Notes: generated by a model not told the origin, from the letters alone. Numbered from the stretch's first letter, positions 1 through 10,301 are shown. The stretch: 64,000 nt of DNA from Chryseobacterium flavum (GCF_003385595.1 NZ_QNUE01000001.1:411635-475634), one strand, 5' to 3'. Numbers and translations: made by a program.

Positions 1-310
1 CCGCTTCATCAGTTGTAATTACATTCAAGGTATATAATAATCTTGTATATTGGGAGAACCCTCCATTAATACCATTGATATCACTATCAGGCTGATCTCC
101 GTCACCACTTACCTGTCCTCCCATAGCAAGACCGCCATAGAGCTTTGCTAAAATATTTTTATAATTAGAAAAGTCTTTGTAAATGCTGGCTGAAGTAACA
201 TCAGTAATAGGTTCTCTTTCAAGGTCACCCACACATGACGCCGTAGTCAGTAAAAAAGCAGCAGAAAGAGGCAGTACTATATTTTTAAGTTTGATTTTAT
301 TAAGTTTCAT
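1..310 (-). CDS. SusD/RagB-like outer-membrane lipoprotein, N-terminal part
   Basis: Only the first 103 codons are inside the window; the gene continues beyond position 1. The start ATG is at 310. A basic N-terminus and hydrophobic stretch lead to a cysteine in the context TTASC, a type II lipoprotein signal, followed by CVGDLEREP, typical of SusD proteins. Proteins of this family sit on the cell surface and help the SusC partner capture glycans or other oligomers. The gene begins 12 bp after the stop of the susC-like gene on the same strand, the standard susC-susD order. The substrate cannot be deduced because the rest of the locus is outside the window. Confidence 0.85.
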   Translation of the reverse strand, partial: MKLNKIKLKNIVLPLSAAFLLTTASCVGDLEREPITDVTSASIYKDFSNYKNILAKLYGGLAMGGQVSGDGDQPDSDINGINGGFSQYTRLLYTLNVITTDEA

Positions 311-322
311 CGTAATAATTAT

Positions 323-3118
323 TTAAAATTGAAAATTAAATCCTAAAGAATATATTTTAGGCATTTGATAATATCCGTTATCTATTCCTCCAAATACTTC
401 AGGGTCTACCCCTGTATATTTTGTGATTACGAAAACGTTTTGTGCCATACCATATATTTTCAGGTTACTTCCTTTAGAGAAAACCTCACCGAAATTATAT
501 CCAATGTTGATATTATCCAATCTTAAGAACGATGCGTTTTCAACATAAATATCTGATTTATATTGAGGTACGGAAAATTTATATTCCGGAGCTGTATTGA
601 ATACATTTTGAAGATACTCATTGGTAGAGGCAGATTGCAGTGAGCTGTTGGAGGCCATATTGTTATAGACATAGTTTCCTAATACAGCTCTTGCACTAAG
701 AGCAAAATCCCAATTTTTATGTGAAACTTTTGTTGAGAACCCTAAGATAGCATCCGGAGTAGTAGACTTATAGTAATACATATCTTTAGGAGTAATCATT
801 CCATCTCCATTCCGGTCAACAAATGCTCCATCTACAGGTTTTCCGTTATTATCATATACTTGCTGATATACCCAGAAAGAGTTTGGTGCATACCCTACAG
901 CATGTGCCTGAATTCTGTTTCCGGAACCACCTTCAATTCCTCCGACTTCCATATTGAATGATTCATCAGCCCTGTCTTTTAATTTGGTTACAATTGGCTT
1001 ATAGTGTGTTGCATTAAAGCTTAGTTCCCAGGTAGTCTTTTCATTCTTAACTGGAACTACTGTAATACTTCCTTCAATACCTTCATTCTTCATATCTCCC
1101 ACATTCTGCCAGCTTGCATTACTTAATCCTCCGGCAGGTTCATCAGCATATACCAACAGATCTTTTGTATCTTTTCTGAAAAGATCGATGGATCCGGTAA
1201 TCCTATTGGTAGCAAAACCAAAATCCAATCCTATATTTTTTGTCGTTGTAGTCTCCCAGGTAAGGTTTGGATTGTAATTAGCAGGTCTGAACATATAATA
1301 ATATTCATTTCCAAATTGATAATTAGCACCCGGATAACTTGGATTATACGCAGCAAATGCCGGATAATTGTTAGGTTTATTCCCGTTTAAAGCCGGCAAC
1401 TCCTGCTGTCCTGTTTTCCCCCATCCGGCTCTCAGCTTCAAAGTACTGATTGAGGATATATTTTTAATAAAATTTTCTTCATTCAGCTTCCATGCCAAAG
1501 AAACTCCCGGGAAAACACCCCATACATTATCTCTTGTACCATTAAAAAATCTTGAAGAACCATCTTTACGTACTGAACCGGAAATGATATACTTATTGGC
1601 TACAGTAAAAATAGCCCTTCCGTAAAATGATATCAATGTATTTTGGGTTTCAAAATCAAGATCCGGAGGTAATGTCGTTCCATTTCCTCTGTATGTAACA
1701 GCTCCGGGGATGATTGTACGGAAATCCTGATAAGCATATCCTGCAGTCACGTCTACCCCTGTATTGATAGCTGTTATATTTTTAACATAGTTAAAGTAGG
1801 TTTCAAGAAGTTTATTTTTCTTTTCCATCGAATACAAATTCGAACTTCCTTTATCACCATATCCAGGTCTGTAAATGGCATCCTTAAACTTGTGTCCTTC
1901 ACTTTTGGTATAATCATATCCGGCATTTACATTAAAATGCAAGTCAGGAAGAAAATGAAACTTATAATCCAACTGAATATTCCCCAATCCTCTTGTTACA
2001 GACGAAATATCACGTATTCCGTCAATCATTCCAAGTGGATTTGAATTTGCATTTACGTTATATCCTGTTGCCGATCCTGCATCCAACCATTCATAATAAC
2101 CGCCATATTTGGTATTTCCTGAATACACCGGCTGGGTGGGATCGAAATAGGTAGCAGCTTTAATTACTCCACCATCCACAAATCGATTATCTGTAAAAGT
2201 TCCTTTTGCATTTACATTTACCGATAAATGATTGTCAAAGAATTTTGGATTCAAGTTCAACCCTACTGAAGTTCTCCGGAAAGAATTGGACCTTACAATC
2301 CCATTTTGTTCATTATAACCTAAAGACAAGCGGTAAGGAAGCCCTTTAATTCCTCCTGAAAGAGCCACATTATTATCTGTACCCCATGCTGTCTGATAGA
2401 TAAGGTCTTGCCAGTTAGTATCAGCATTACCTAGCTTGGTTTTATAATTTGCTGGTGCATAGGTATTGACAAAGTCTCTAAATTCCTGGGCATTCAATAC
2501 ATCCACATTTCCCATTTTTGTAGACAATGAAGTTACTGTTGAGAAATTGATTTTAAATTTTCCGGCACTCCCTTTTTTGGTTGTAATCAATATAACCCCA
2601 TTTGAAGCTCTGTTTCCGTAAATTGCTGTAGCAGAAGCATCTTTCAGTATATCGAATGTTTCAATGTCATTCGGGTTTATTAAAGATAAAGGATCTGATG
2701 CCCCGTTAACTCCCACAAAATCCTGAGGAACCCCGTCAATAACAATAAGCGGCGAGTTTTCACCACTTAAAGATGATGTTCCTCTGATTCTGATCTTTGT
2801 TCCTGATCCAGGGGCTCCACTGTTATTGGTAATCTGTACTCCGGGGGTTTTACCTTGGATCAGCTGACCCGCAGATGTGGCACCTCCGTTAAAATCTTTC
2901 GCTGTAACAGAAGTGATAGATCCTGTAAGATCAGACTTTTTCTGCTTTCCATATCCGATCAGAACAACCTCTTCGATTTTCTTTTCCTGCGGAATAGAGT
3001 CTTTGGTCTGTGCATGCACTATTGAGCTGGCCAATAAAAAAGCAGGCGCAATTTTTAATACTGTTGTAAAATTCTTCACAATCTTATTTTTATAGTTTCG
3101 TTTATTCGTTTTTGGCAT
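323..3118 (-). CDS. SusC/RagA-family TonB-dependent outer-membrane receptor
   Basis: 931 residues. A signal peptide ends near residue 36 (SIVHAQ), followed almost at once by EEVVLIGYGKQKKSDLTGSI, the TonB-box and start of the plug. The plug carries the family signatures SPLIVIDGVPQDF and DILKDASATAIYGNRASNG; the rest is the 22-strand-type barrel ending in aromatic F-Q-F. The usual carboxypeptidase-like N-terminal extension of about 90 residues is absent, so this is the short form. It imports a ligand delivered by the SusD partner encoded immediately downstream, using TonB energy. Which ligand is unknown. A 28-bp perfect palindrome lies 160 bp upstream of the start and may be regulatory. Confidence 0.95.
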   Translation of the reverse strand: MPKTNKRNYKNKIVKNFTTVLKIAPAFLLASSIVHAQTKDSIPQEKKIEEVVLIGYGKQKKSDLTGSITSVTAKDFNGGATSAGQLIQGKTPGVQITNNSGAPGSGTKIRIRGTSSLSGENSPLIVIDGVPQDFVGVNGASDPLSLINPNDIETFDILKDASATAIYGNRASNGVILITTKKGSAGKFKINFSTVTSLSTKMGNVDVLNAQEFRDFVNTYAPANYKTKLGNADTNWQDLIYQTAWGTDNNVALSGGIKGLPYRLSLGYNEQNGIVRSNSFRRTSVGLNLNPKFFDNHLSVNVNAKGTFTDNRFVDGGVIKAATYFDPTQPVYSGNTKYGGYYEWLDAGSATGYNVNANSNPLGMIDGIRDISSVTRGLGNIQLDYKFHFLPDLHFNVNAGYDYTKSEGHKFKDAIYRPGYGDKGSSNLYSMEKKNKLLETYFNYVKNITAINTGVDVTAGYAYQDFRTIIPGAVTYRGNGTTLPPDLDFETQNTLISFYGRAIFTVANKYIISGSVRKDGSSRFFNGTRDNVWGVFPGVSLAWKLNEENFIKNISSISTLKLRAGWGKTGQQELPALNGNKPNNYPAFAAYNPSYPGANYQFGNEYYYMFRPANYNPNLTWETTTTKNIGLDFGFATNRITGSIDLFRKDTKDLLVYADEPAGGLSNASWQNVGDMKNEGIEGSITVVPVKNEKTTWELSFNATHYKPIVTKLKDRADESFNMEVGGIEGGSGNRIQAHAVGYAPNSFWVYQQVYDNNGKPVDGAFVDRNGDGMITPKDMYYYKSTTPDAILGFSTKVSHKNWDFALSARAVLGNYVYNNMASNSSLQSASTNEYLQNVFNTAPEYKFSVPQYKSDIYVENASFLRLDNINIGYNFGEVFSKGSNLKIYGMAQNVFVITKYTGVDPEVFGGIDNGYYQMPKIYSLGFNFQF

Positions 3119-3277
3119 GAAGCCAGTTTTGCAATTTATAAAAAAAATAGAATTATTATAAAATTAATATAATTTAGGATAAAATTATGTATATTACGAT
3201 ACTTATATAAATTAATTATCTAAAATCCAATAATTTAAATGATACTATGTTAAGCATAACACACGTATTTCTTTAAC

Positions 3278-3305
3278 ATAAAGTTAAACAATTGTTTAAC
3301 TTTAT
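3278..3305. repeat. 28-bp perfect palindrome upstream of the susC-like gene
   Basis: The two 14-base halves starting at 3278 (ATAAAGTTAAACAA) and 3292 (TTGTTTAACTTTAT) are exact reverse complements with no spacer. It lies in the 291-bp divergent region between the susC-like gene and metG. It may be a repressor or activator site for the susCD operon; that role is an inference. Confidence 0.5.
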
Positions 3306-3381
3306 TTCATGTTTAGCATGAAAAAAAACTCTACTGAGCCGGAATAACTCCACAAATAAGGGCTATTCAACAGATAATCCT

Positions 3382-3389
3382 TATCTTTG
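3382..3389 (+). promoter_or_regulatory. Promoter -7 element of metG
   Basis: TATCTTTG matches the Bacteroidota -7 consensus TAnnTTTG exactly and ends 20 nt before the metG ATG. No convincing -33 TTTG is seen at the expected distance. Confidence 0.55.
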
Positions 3390-3409
3390 CATCCAAAACT
3401 TTACTATAA

Positions 3410-5446
3410 ATGTCAAACAGAAAGATGATTACGGCAGCTTTGCCTTATGCAAACGGACCGGTTCATATAGGGCATTTGGCAGGTGTTTATATTCCTGCGG
3501 ATGTTTACGCAAGATTTCAGAGAAGATTAGGAAAGGATGTAGCGTTTATCTGTGGTTCGGATGAGCACGGTATTCCTATTACCATAAGAGCTAAAAAAGA
3601 AGGAGTCACTCCACAGGATATCGTGGACAAGTATCACGAAATCATCAAAAAGTCTTTTTCGGATCTGGGAATTTCATTTGATGAGTATTCAAGAACCACC
3701 TCTAAAAAGCATTATGAAACCAGCCAGGATTTCTTTAAGGTTTTATATGAGAAAGGAAAATTCACAGAAGAAATTTCGGAACAATATTTTGATGAACAGG
3801 CAGAAGAATTCCTTGCAGACCGTTATATTGTAGGAACATGCCCGAACTGTGGTAATGAAAATGCTTATGGAGACCAGTGCGAGAAATGTGGTTCTACCCT
3901 TTCTCCTTCTGAACTCATCAATCCAAAATCAATGCTTAGCGGAAATGTCCCGGTACTTAAAGAAACCAAGAACTGGTATCTTCCTTTGAATGAATACGAA
4001 GATTTCCTGAATGACTGGATCATTGAAGGCCATAAAGATGATTGGAAACCCAATGTATACGGACAGGTTAAATCATGGCTGAATGATGGTCTTAAACCTC
4101 GTGCAATGACCAGAGATCTGAACTGGGGTGTTCCTGTTCCGCTTCCAAATGCAGAAGGAAAAGTACTGTACGTATGGTTTGATGCACCAATCGGGTATAT
4201 CTCTTTCACCAAAGAATGGGCAGAAAAAAACGGAAAAGACTGGAAAGATTACTGGCAAAGTGAAAACAGTGATCTGATACACTTTATCGGAAAAGATAAT
4301 ATTGTATTCCACTGTATTATTTTTCCTTCGATGATGAAAGCTCACGGAGATTACATTATGCCGGCCAATGTTCCTGCTTTTGAATTCCTGAACCTTGAGA
4401 ACGATAAGATTTCCACTTCAAGAAACTGGGCAGTATGGGCGCATGAATATGTGGAAGATTTCCCCGGACAACAGGATGTTTTAAGATATGCTCTGCTTTC
4501 ATCTGCTCCGGAAACAAAGGATAACAACTTTACCTGGAAGGATTTCCAGACTAAGAATAATTCTGAATTGGTAGGGATCTTCGGAAACTTTATCAACAGA
4601 GTTGCTGTTCTTATTCATAAATATTACGATGGTGTTGTTCCACAAGGTGATGTAAACAGTCCTGAATTGCAGGAAATAAGTAAATCGGCAAAAGAAATTG
4701 CAGGATTCCTTGAAAATTATGAATTCAGAAATTCTTTAACTGCTTTAATGAACCTTGCCCGTTTCGGGAACCAGTATCTTCAGACCGAAGAACCGTGGAA
4801 AACCATTAAAGATAATCCGGAAAAAACGGCTCAGTCCTTATTCATTGGAGCACAGATTGCAGTGGCTTTAGCTCAGTTATGTGAACCTTTCATGCCTTTC
4901 AGTTCTGAAAAGCTGTTGAATATGTTCAATGTTGAAAAGAAAGACTGGAGTACTGTTGAAAATCAGTCAGTGCTAATTGAAACGGGACATAAAATCAATG
5001 AAGCATCTCTTCTTTTCTCAAAAATTGAAGATGATGTCATCGAAGCTCAGATTCAAAAGCTGGAAGACACAAAACAAAACAATAAAAAAACAAATCCTAA
5101 CGCAAACCCAATGAAAGAAGAGATCACATTTGATGATTTTGCTAAAATAGACCTTAGAACAGCTACTATTTTAGAAGCTGAAAAAGTAGAAAAAGCAGAT
5201 AAATTATTAAAACTTACTGTAGATACAGGGGTAGATGTAAGAACTGTTGTTTCTGGTATAGCAGAGAGCTTTACTCCTGAAGAAGTAATCGGAAAGCAGG
5301 TTATGATTCTTCTGAACCTTGCTCCTAGAAAGATCAGAGGAATTGAATCTCAGGGAATGTTATTGTTAACAACAAAACCAGACGGAAAATTATCTTTCGT
5401 AACACCGGATGACAGCAATGTTGAAAACGGTATTGAGATCGGATAA
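3410..5446 (+). CDS. metG: Methionine--tRNA ligase
   Basis: Charges tRNA-Met with methionine in the cytoplasm. 678 residues, the long form. The class I HIGH motif appears as [10 protein letters not shown] near residue 19; a zinc knuckle of two CxxC pairs (CPNC and CEKC) lies near residues 144-161; the KMSKS-equivalent loop reads KISTS near residue 333. After a lysine/asparagine-rich linker, residues about 575-678 form the C-terminal EMAPII-like tRNA-binding domain ([11 protein letters not shown]...). It is a single-gene unit with a -7 element 20 nt upstream and a hairpin terminator downstream. Confidence 0.98.
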   Translation: MSNRKMITAALPYANGPVHIGHLAGVYIPADVYARFQRRLGKDVAFICGSDEHGIPITIRAKKEGVTPQDIVDKYHEIIKKSFSDLGISFDEYSRTTSKKHYETSQDFFKVLYEKGKFTEEISEQYFDEQAEEFLADRYIVGTCPNCGNENAYGDQCEKCGSTLSPSELINPKSMLSGNVPVLKETKNWYLPLNEYEDFLNDWIIEGHKDDWKPNVYGQVKSWLNDGLKPRAMTRDLNWGVPVPLPNAEGKVLYVWFDAPIGYISFTKEWAEKNGKDWKDYWQSENSDLIHFIGKDNIVFHCIIFPSMMKAHGDYIMPANVPAFEFLNLENDKISTSRNWAVWAHEYVEDFPGQQDVLRYALLSSAPETKDNNFTWKDFQTKNNSELVGIFGNFINRVAVLIHKYYDGVVPQGDVNSPELQEISKSAKEIAGFLENYEFRNSLTALMNLARFGNQYLQTEEPWKTIKDNPEKTAQSLFIGAQIAVALAQLCEPFMPFSSEKLLNMFNVEKKDWSTVENQSVLIETGHKINEASLLFSKIEDDVIEAQIQKLEDTKQNNKKTNPNANPMKEEITFDDFAKIDLRTATILEAEKVEKADKLLKLTVDTGVDVRTVVSGIAESFTPEEVIGKQVMILLNLAPRKIRGIESQGMLLLTTKPDGKLSFVTPDDSNVENGIEIG

Positions 5447-5468
5447 TTAAAATCCTTATAAAGATAAC

Positions 5469-5501
5469 AGGCTGTTTCACCAGAAGCAGCCTTTCTTTTT
5501 A
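5469..5501 (+). terminator. Rho-independent terminator after metG
   Basis: Arms AGGCTGTTTC (5469-5478) and GAAGCAGCCT (5483-5492) pair with one G-U wobble around a 4-nt loop and are followed by a T-rich tract. It ends just before the next start at 5512. Confidence 0.75.
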
Positions 5502-5511
5502 TATACAGTAT

Positions 5512-6171
5512 ATGGTTAGTAAAAGTATTTTAAGAAAGCTCTCCAACCGGGAACTGGAGACTTATTTACAGGAAGGCAACCATTTTGTTCCGGAAGCCGT
5601 TCAGTTCGCTTTTGAAATTCTGGAAGAAAGAGGACGCGTTTTCAGTGAACAGGAAAAAACAGCTGTTCAGCAATTGATTCAGCATAAAAAAGAGGAAGAG
5701 GAAGCAAAACATACAGAAGAGATAGAATTCTGGAAAGATCATATTACGGAAGACCAGGTGGCCATCAGGCTCTATTCACAAATAACTATTTTTATCAGCA
5801 GTATTTTCTTCAGCACGATTCCCGGAGCTATACTACTTTCCCTTAATTTAATCAAACTCAGAAAATATCCTGCGGCCGTTTTTACATTGGCATTTGGCTT
5901 TATTTTCTTTTTGGTTCAAAGGTACGTTCTGATTTCCCATTTCGGTACAACTTCCAGATATAGCCCGGAAATAGGGGTTATTGCTGTGGGAGCATTGGGG
6001 TTAATTGTAATCAGTGTTTTAGCATCACCCCAAAAGCTTCCTTATCGTGCGGCATCCTATGTCTTTCCCGCAATTCTATGCATCATAACCACAATTCTGA
6101 TGGCTTTTTACTTCCCTGAGTGGTTTTCTTATTATCCATTTGCAAGGAGCATTCATCTGTTGAGGCAATAA
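5512..6171 (+). CDS. Uncharacterised membrane protein with a charged N-terminal helix
   Basis: 219 residues, family not recognised. The first 80 residues are hydrophilic and strongly helical (Glu/Lys/Gln-rich, SNRELETYLQEG...), predicted cytoplasmic. Four hydrophobic segments follow from about residue 90 to 205, so it should be an inner-membrane protein. No catalytic motif is visible. It lies 65 bp after metG behind a terminator, so it is probably transcribed separately. The N-terminal part resembles short regions found in other flavobacterial proteins of unknown role, but no function can be assigned. Confidence 0.7.
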   Translation: MVSKSILRKLSNRELETYLQEGNHFVPEAVQFAFEILEERGRVFSEQEKTAVQQLIQHKKEEEEAKHTEEIEFWKDHITEDQVAIRLYSQITIFISSIFFSTIPGAILLSLNLIKLRKYPAAVFTLAFGFIFFLVQRYVLISHFGTTSRYSPEIGVIAVGALGLIVISVLASPQKLPYRAASYVFPAILCIITTILMAFYFPEWFSYYPFARSIHLLRQ

Positions 6172-6199
6172 TAAGGAGCTGATTCCCGCTATCCACTCT

Positions 6200-6322
6200 T
6201 ACTCCTCGCCCCAATTTTCCCATTACTAAGGCCTCGATCCCCAGACGCATGCTGTGGGGTAACCGTTTCTATCGGGGCTAGAAAATGGAACAAAAAAGTC
6301 ATCCCGGTTTACAGAATGACAA
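6200..6322. repeat. Hairpin-rich GC-richer intergenic block
   Basis: The space between two convergent genes contains several inverted repeats: CCCCA (6239-6243) with TGGGG (6255-6259) around a GCATGC core, GCCCC (6208-6212) with GGGGC (6274-6278), and GTCAT (6299-6303) with ATGAC (6316-6320). The block is clearly richer in GC than its surroundings. It could be a dispersed palindromic element or a bidirectional terminator; no T tract makes the latter obvious. Confidence 0.4.
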
Positions 6323-6348
6323 TATACCAATTGATAAGATTATTGTAA

Positions 6349-7053
6349 TTATTTTTTAGTCAGTTTCGCAAGGTAAGAATCTTCATCCTTCAAAACTCTT
6401 TCTATTTTGAAGCCATTATTTGTGGCAGCATTTTCCAAAGTATTAAAATCAAGGTAAAGCCAGGTAATCGGTTCTTCGGATTCTCCTTTATAATGAACCA
6501 CATAATCCAACTCGCCATAATATCCGCCCGCAGGAATGTATACTCCTCCATCTTTATCCCGGTCAAACATATAAAGAATATCTGTACTGTCGATCAGGAT
6601 CTGCCCTTTATCACTTAATAAGGTATGCAACTTCTCAAGATACGTATCAATTTTGGCCAGGCTTTCAAAAACTCCGGTACCGTTCATCAACAGTAAGATC
6701 GTATCAAAAGTCTCTCCTGAAAAGTCACGCATATTCTCACAAATAGCCTTTTTAATTCCTCTGAGCTTACAAACTTTCACAGATTTAGGTGAAATATCCA
6801 ATGCTGTTACATCAAGATTTCTTTCATTCTGAAGATATAAAGAATGAGATCCTGCACCCGCTCCGATATCCAGAACTTTTCCATTGGATAACTGCAGTGC
6901 TTTCTGCTCTATATCATTCATTTCCTCAAAGTCTCTGAATAAATAATCCACCGGAAGTTCATCCAGCTCAGAAATTGAGGTTTCAGTCTGCAGATCTTCA
7001 GGATTGTCATTGTGATAATAATCCCAGATTGCTCTGCCCATTAAATCTTTCAT
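6349..7053 (-). CDS. Class I SAM-dependent methyltransferase
   Basis: 234 residues. Motif I of the Rossmann methyltransferase fold is VLDIGAGAGSHSLYL near residue 61, followed by the acidic end of strand 2 (VTALDISPKSV) and motif IV-like TILLLMNGTGVF. The protein matches the general UbiE/SmtA-like group of small-molecule methyltransferases; the substrate is not evident. It is a single gene on the minus strand, separated from the siderophore-interacting protein gene upstream by 86 bp, so co-transcription is possible but not shown. Confidence 0.85.
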   Translation of the reverse strand: MKDLMGRAIWDYYHNDNPEDLQTETSISELDELPVDYLFRDFEEMNDIEQKALQLSNGKVLDIGAGAGSHSLYLQNERNLDVTALDISPKSVKVCKLRGIKKAICENMRDFSGETFDTILLLMNGTGVFESLAKIDTYLEKLHTLLSDKGQILIDSTDILYMFDRDKDGGVYIPAGGYYGELDYVVHYKGESEEPITWLYLDFNTLENAATNNGFKIERVLKDEDSYLAKLTKK

Positions 7054-7139
7054 AGATGCAAAGATAAGGCTTCAGGATACAAAGTTCAAAGTTTTTAGTG
7101 TAGCAAGAATTTCCTTAATTTCTGATTTCTACCCGTCAT

Positions 7140-7952
7140 TTACTCCATCGAATCCTTCTCCTTATGTCTGTCAGCCTGTGATTCACTTTCTGCAACACCT
7201 GCTTTCCAGTAAGAATAAGCATATAATTCCTGAGAAGTCCAGTTTTTTTCTTTTCTCAGATAAGCCCTGATTTCTTTTACACTTGAGAATTCACATGCCA
7301 CATAACCAAATTTGCCAGTCTCGGGAAGATCAATATTTTTTACAGCTTTGGCAATTTCACTGCTGATGTGGGGGCGGGTATTATACAGCCATTTAAAATC
7401 AATTTGCGCTTTGGTTTCAAGCATCTGCTCATCTTCCTTTCCATGAACTTCAATAATACATACTCCTTTTGCTGTTTCAGGCAGAGTTTCCAGAATAGCA
7501 CTGATCACCGGAATAGCCGTAGCATCACCTACCAAAAGATACCAATCTGCAGCAGGATATAGTTCTTTTCCTTCCAGACGCATCATTATCCCAAGCTTTG
7601 AACCCGCTTCGGCTTCTCTTACCCATCTGGAAGCAGGACCACCGTCTCCATGATCTACAAAATCGATGATCAGTTCATTTTTCACCAGATCTATTCCTCT
7701 GTGGGTATAGGTTCTGATGGATGGTGCCACCTCTTTCGGAGGGTAAATCCACTGATGACTTTCATCCAGTGTCGGGAAATGAATCTCATTCAGCCCAGCC
7801 GGAGGAACTGCAATTTTATTATTGTCTCCCACCATGGTATTTTTGAACAAATGAACCTCCGGTGAGTATAAATACACTCTGATAAAATGGTCAGTAATGT
7901 ATTCTTTTCTGGTTACTTCGGCAACAATCTGCCCTGTTGAAACTTTAGCCAT
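7140..7952 (-). CDS. Siderophore-interacting protein, FAD-dependent ferric reductase family
   Basis: 270 residues, ViuB/YqjH type. These cytoplasmic flavoproteins reduce ferric siderophores so that iron is released. The FAD-binding barrel shows RTYTHRGID near residue 80 and the hallmark HGDGGPASRW near residue 97; the C-terminal NAD(P)H-binding half has LLVGDATAIPVISAILE near residue 140. It is encoded 103 bp downstream of a TonB-dependent receptor on the same strand, with a hairpin between them, which supports a joint role in iron acquisition. The start ATG is clear; no strong ribosome-binding site is present. Confidence 0.93.
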   Translation of the reverse strand: MAKVSTGQIVAEVTRKEYITDHFIRVYLYSPEVHLFKNTMVGDNNKIAVPPAGLNEIHFPTLDESHQWIYPPKEVAPSIRTYTHRGIDLVKNELIIDFVDHGDGGPASRWVREAEAGSKLGIMMRLEGKELYPAADWYLLVGDATAIPVISAILETLPETAKGVCIIEVHGKEDEQMLETKAQIDFKWLYNTRPHISSEIAKAVKNIDLPETGKFGYVACEFSSVKEIRAYLRKEKNWTSQELYAYSYWKAGVAESESQADRHKEKDSME

Positions 7953-7972
7953 AACTGATTTTTTTAAAGTTA

Positions 7973-8007
7973 AAATCCGGTTTCCGATTAATTCAGAAAC
8001 CGGATTT
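7973..8007 (-). terminator. Hairpin between the TonB receptor and siderophore reductase genes
   Basis: AAATCCGGTTTC (7973-7984) pairs perfectly over 12 bp with GAAACCGGATTT (7996-8007). Read on the minus strand it follows the receptor stop and ends in TTTT, so it could terminate or attenuate transcription before the reductase gene. Confidence 0.6.
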
Positions 8008-8055
8008 GAAATACAATAAATTTTCAGATCAAGGCATTTTTACCTTCATCTTATT

Positions 8056-10266
8056 TTAAAATTCAAAAGTGTAGGACAAGTTGAAAGTCCTTCCTCTTCC
8101 CTTATAATTAAACAATTCCGGAAGTCCGTAAGTAGAATATAGAACCTGAGAACGCTTACTCCATATTGTCTGATAATCGGTATTAAATATATTCTGGATT
8201 CCTACGTTGAATTTTCCCCAGTTGAATCGGTATCCTATCATCAGGTCTGAAGTATTATAACCTTCCACAACATTATTAAGCTCGTCTTTCTGCTTGAAAT
8301 TCTGCAAAGACTGGAATCTGAATGACCAGCTTTTAATATTATAACCGATGTATGTCACCAATTTTGAAGGAGAAGCATTATAAATCTCCTGTTTCTGCCA
8401 TTCCCCTTTATTGTCTACCTCCGATTTTATCAAGAGCCCGCTTGCCCCAAAATAAACCCCATTGGTTAAAGCATAAGAAACCTCAGCTTCAATTCCCATG
8501 TTTCTTAGTTTCAGATCATTTACAAGAATCTGGAAAGTCTTTTTATCTACGGTAACCGTTTTATCAGAATTACTCAGAAATCCGGCAACCTGTGCTCTTA
8601 AACCACCTTTGTTAACACGGTATCCTACTTCAAACTGGTTTGTTTTGATGGCCTGCAAAGGCTGTTCTTTTACATTAATACTGGATATCACATCCCAGTT
8701 TGTCCCAACAAGTTTATACTGGCCAATTCCATAAAACTTGGCAGGATCTGCTAAACTTGCCCCTTGAGAAAATGTTCCCCAAACCTGGTGTTGTTCATTG
8801 AATTTATACAATAACCCAGCGTTGACCAACGTAACGTTATAAGAACTTTCACCTCCCGGAATTGCTGAGGCTGAACTTCCGTAGCCCATTGCAATCTGTG
8901 TTTGCTGTTCTGAACCTACAAAGTCATCCATTTTTACGTTGATATGCTGATAACGAACGCCCGCATTCAACTGCAGTTTTGGAAAAATATTATATTTTGC
9001 CTGAACATACCCTGCATAACTCTGTGAATGATTGGTTGGGTATCTTCCAAGGCTGTATTTTGTTTCGTTGACTAAACCTCCGCTGGACATTGTCTTCGCA
9101 ATATCATAAACAGATTGTGATCCTTCAAATTTTTCAAAATCGAAATCTGCCCCATAAGTCACGTTCAGCCCCCGCCATGATTTCGATAGTAAAGCTTTAA
9201 TTCCCGAATAATAAGTATCCTGCTGTGAAGAGGACATATAAGGTACCTTTCCTGTCTGAAGAGTAACATTGCCCGGGAACGGATAAAATCCTAATTTTTC
9301 ACCCCGGGTGGCCAGCTGTACGTATAAATCCTGTCCTCCTAAAATCCCGTTCCCATTATAGGCTACTGTTGCCATATAGCGCTCTGTTCCTACATTTTTA
9401 TCGGATGAAAAACCATCTCTCATTTCGAGCAATGAAGCGTTTTTTGTAGTGAAAGCACTCAGGTTTTGACCAAGAAACAAACTCCTGTCCCCGTTAAATT
9501 TAGAGTTGTAATACTGAACAGAGGCCGTTATTTTATGTTTATTGTTAAACTGATATCCTCCTGTAGCCAAGATGTCAATCGACTGGTTATATTGTAAGTC
9601 TGTCTGAGTAATATCCGTAAAAAGCTGTTTCTGATCTGCACCATACACCCCGCCGTTCTGCTGATAGGCTACTCCCAGTCTTCCGAAAAACTTGTCCCCT
9701 TTAGCTGCAATAGACTGGGCAGCGCGGAAATCATGGTCATCTTTTCCCATAAAACCTGTACGCACTCCAAGTTCTGTCTCTCCGCTGATCCCTTTTTTGG
9801 AAGGTATCTTGGTAATAATATTGATAATACCACCGGTAGCATTACCTCCATAAATGGAACTTGCCCCTGAAAGTACTTCAATTCTTTCAATATTAAAAGG
9901 ATCAATCGCATCAAGCTGACGGCTTATGGCACGGATACTGTTCAGAGAAACCCCGTCAATCATCACAAGTGCGGAACGTCCTCTCATATTCTGTCCGTAA
10001 TTGGTTCTTCCCTGTGGACCGATATCCATAGAAGGAATCAGAATTGACAGCATTTCTTTAATAGGAACCCCGTTTTTAGCCTGTTCCTGAATCTTTTCTT
10101 TCTGTACCACCCAAACTGTACCCGGAACTTCAGAGATTTTTGTAGGTTTTCTGGAAGCTACAATTACTACATCTTCAATACCTTTAGAGGCAATAGAATC
10201 TTTAACTGTCTGGGAAAATAGAATCCCCGAAGCTAAAAGACCTATGAACGCATACTGCTTTTTCAT
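8056..10266 (-). CDS. TonB-dependent outer-membrane receptor, probably for ferric siderophore
   Basis: 736 residues. A signal peptide (LLASGILFSQ) is followed by a TonB-box region GIEDVVIVASRKPTK and a plug domain containing RGRSALVMIDGVSLN and the IERIEVLSGASSIYGGNATGG signature split over residues 129-150. The remainder is a transmembrane beta barrel ending in aromatic Y-T-F-E-F. The organisation is that of FecA/aerobactin-type receptors rather than SusC. The siderophore reductase gene lies downstream on the same strand. A palindrome that could bind an iron repressor abuts its -7 element. Ligand identity is an inference from context. Confidence 0.92.
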   Translation of the reverse strand: MKKQYAFIGLLASGILFSQTVKDSIASKGIEDVVIVASRKPTKISEVPGTVWVVQKEKIQEQAKNGVPIKEMLSILIPSMDIGPQGRTNYGQNMRGRSALVMIDGVSLNSIRAISRQLDAIDPFNIERIEVLSGASSIYGGNATGGIINIITKIPSKKGISGETELGVRTGFMGKDDHDFRAAQSIAAKGDKFFGRLGVAYQQNGGVYGADQKQLFTDITQTDLQYNQSIDILATGGYQFNNKHKITASVQYYNSKFNGDRSLFLGQNLSAFTTKNASLLEMRDGFSSDKNVGTERYMATVAYNGNGILGGQDLYVQLATRGEKLGFYPFPGNVTLQTGKVPYMSSSQQDTYYSGIKALLSKSWRGLNVTYGADFDFEKFEGSQSVYDIAKTMSSGGLVNETKYSLGRYPTNHSQSYAGYVQAKYNIFPKLQLNAGVRYQHINVKMDDFVGSEQQTQIAMGYGSSASAIPGGESSYNVTLVNAGLLYKFNEQHQVWGTFSQGASLADPAKFYGIGQYKLVGTNWDVISSINVKEQPLQAIKTNQFEVGYRVNKGGLRAQVAGFLSNSDKTVTVDKKTFQILVNDLKLRNMGIEAEVSYALTNGVYFGASGLLIKSEVDNKGEWQKQEIYNASPSKLVTYIGYNIKSWSFRFQSLQNFKQKDELNNVVEGYNTSDLMIGYRFNWGKFNVGIQNIFNTDYQTIWSKRSQVLYSTYGLPELFNYKGRGRTFNLSYTFEF

Positions 10267-10293
10267 TCTTTCTATTCAACGTTTTATAATCCA

Positions 10294-10301
10294 CAAAGGT
10301 A
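10294..10301 (-). promoter_or_regulatory. Promoter -7 element of the TonB receptor gene
   Basis: Read on the minus strand it is TACCTTTG, an exact TAnnTTTG match, ending 27 nt before the ATG at 10266. Confidence 0.6.
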
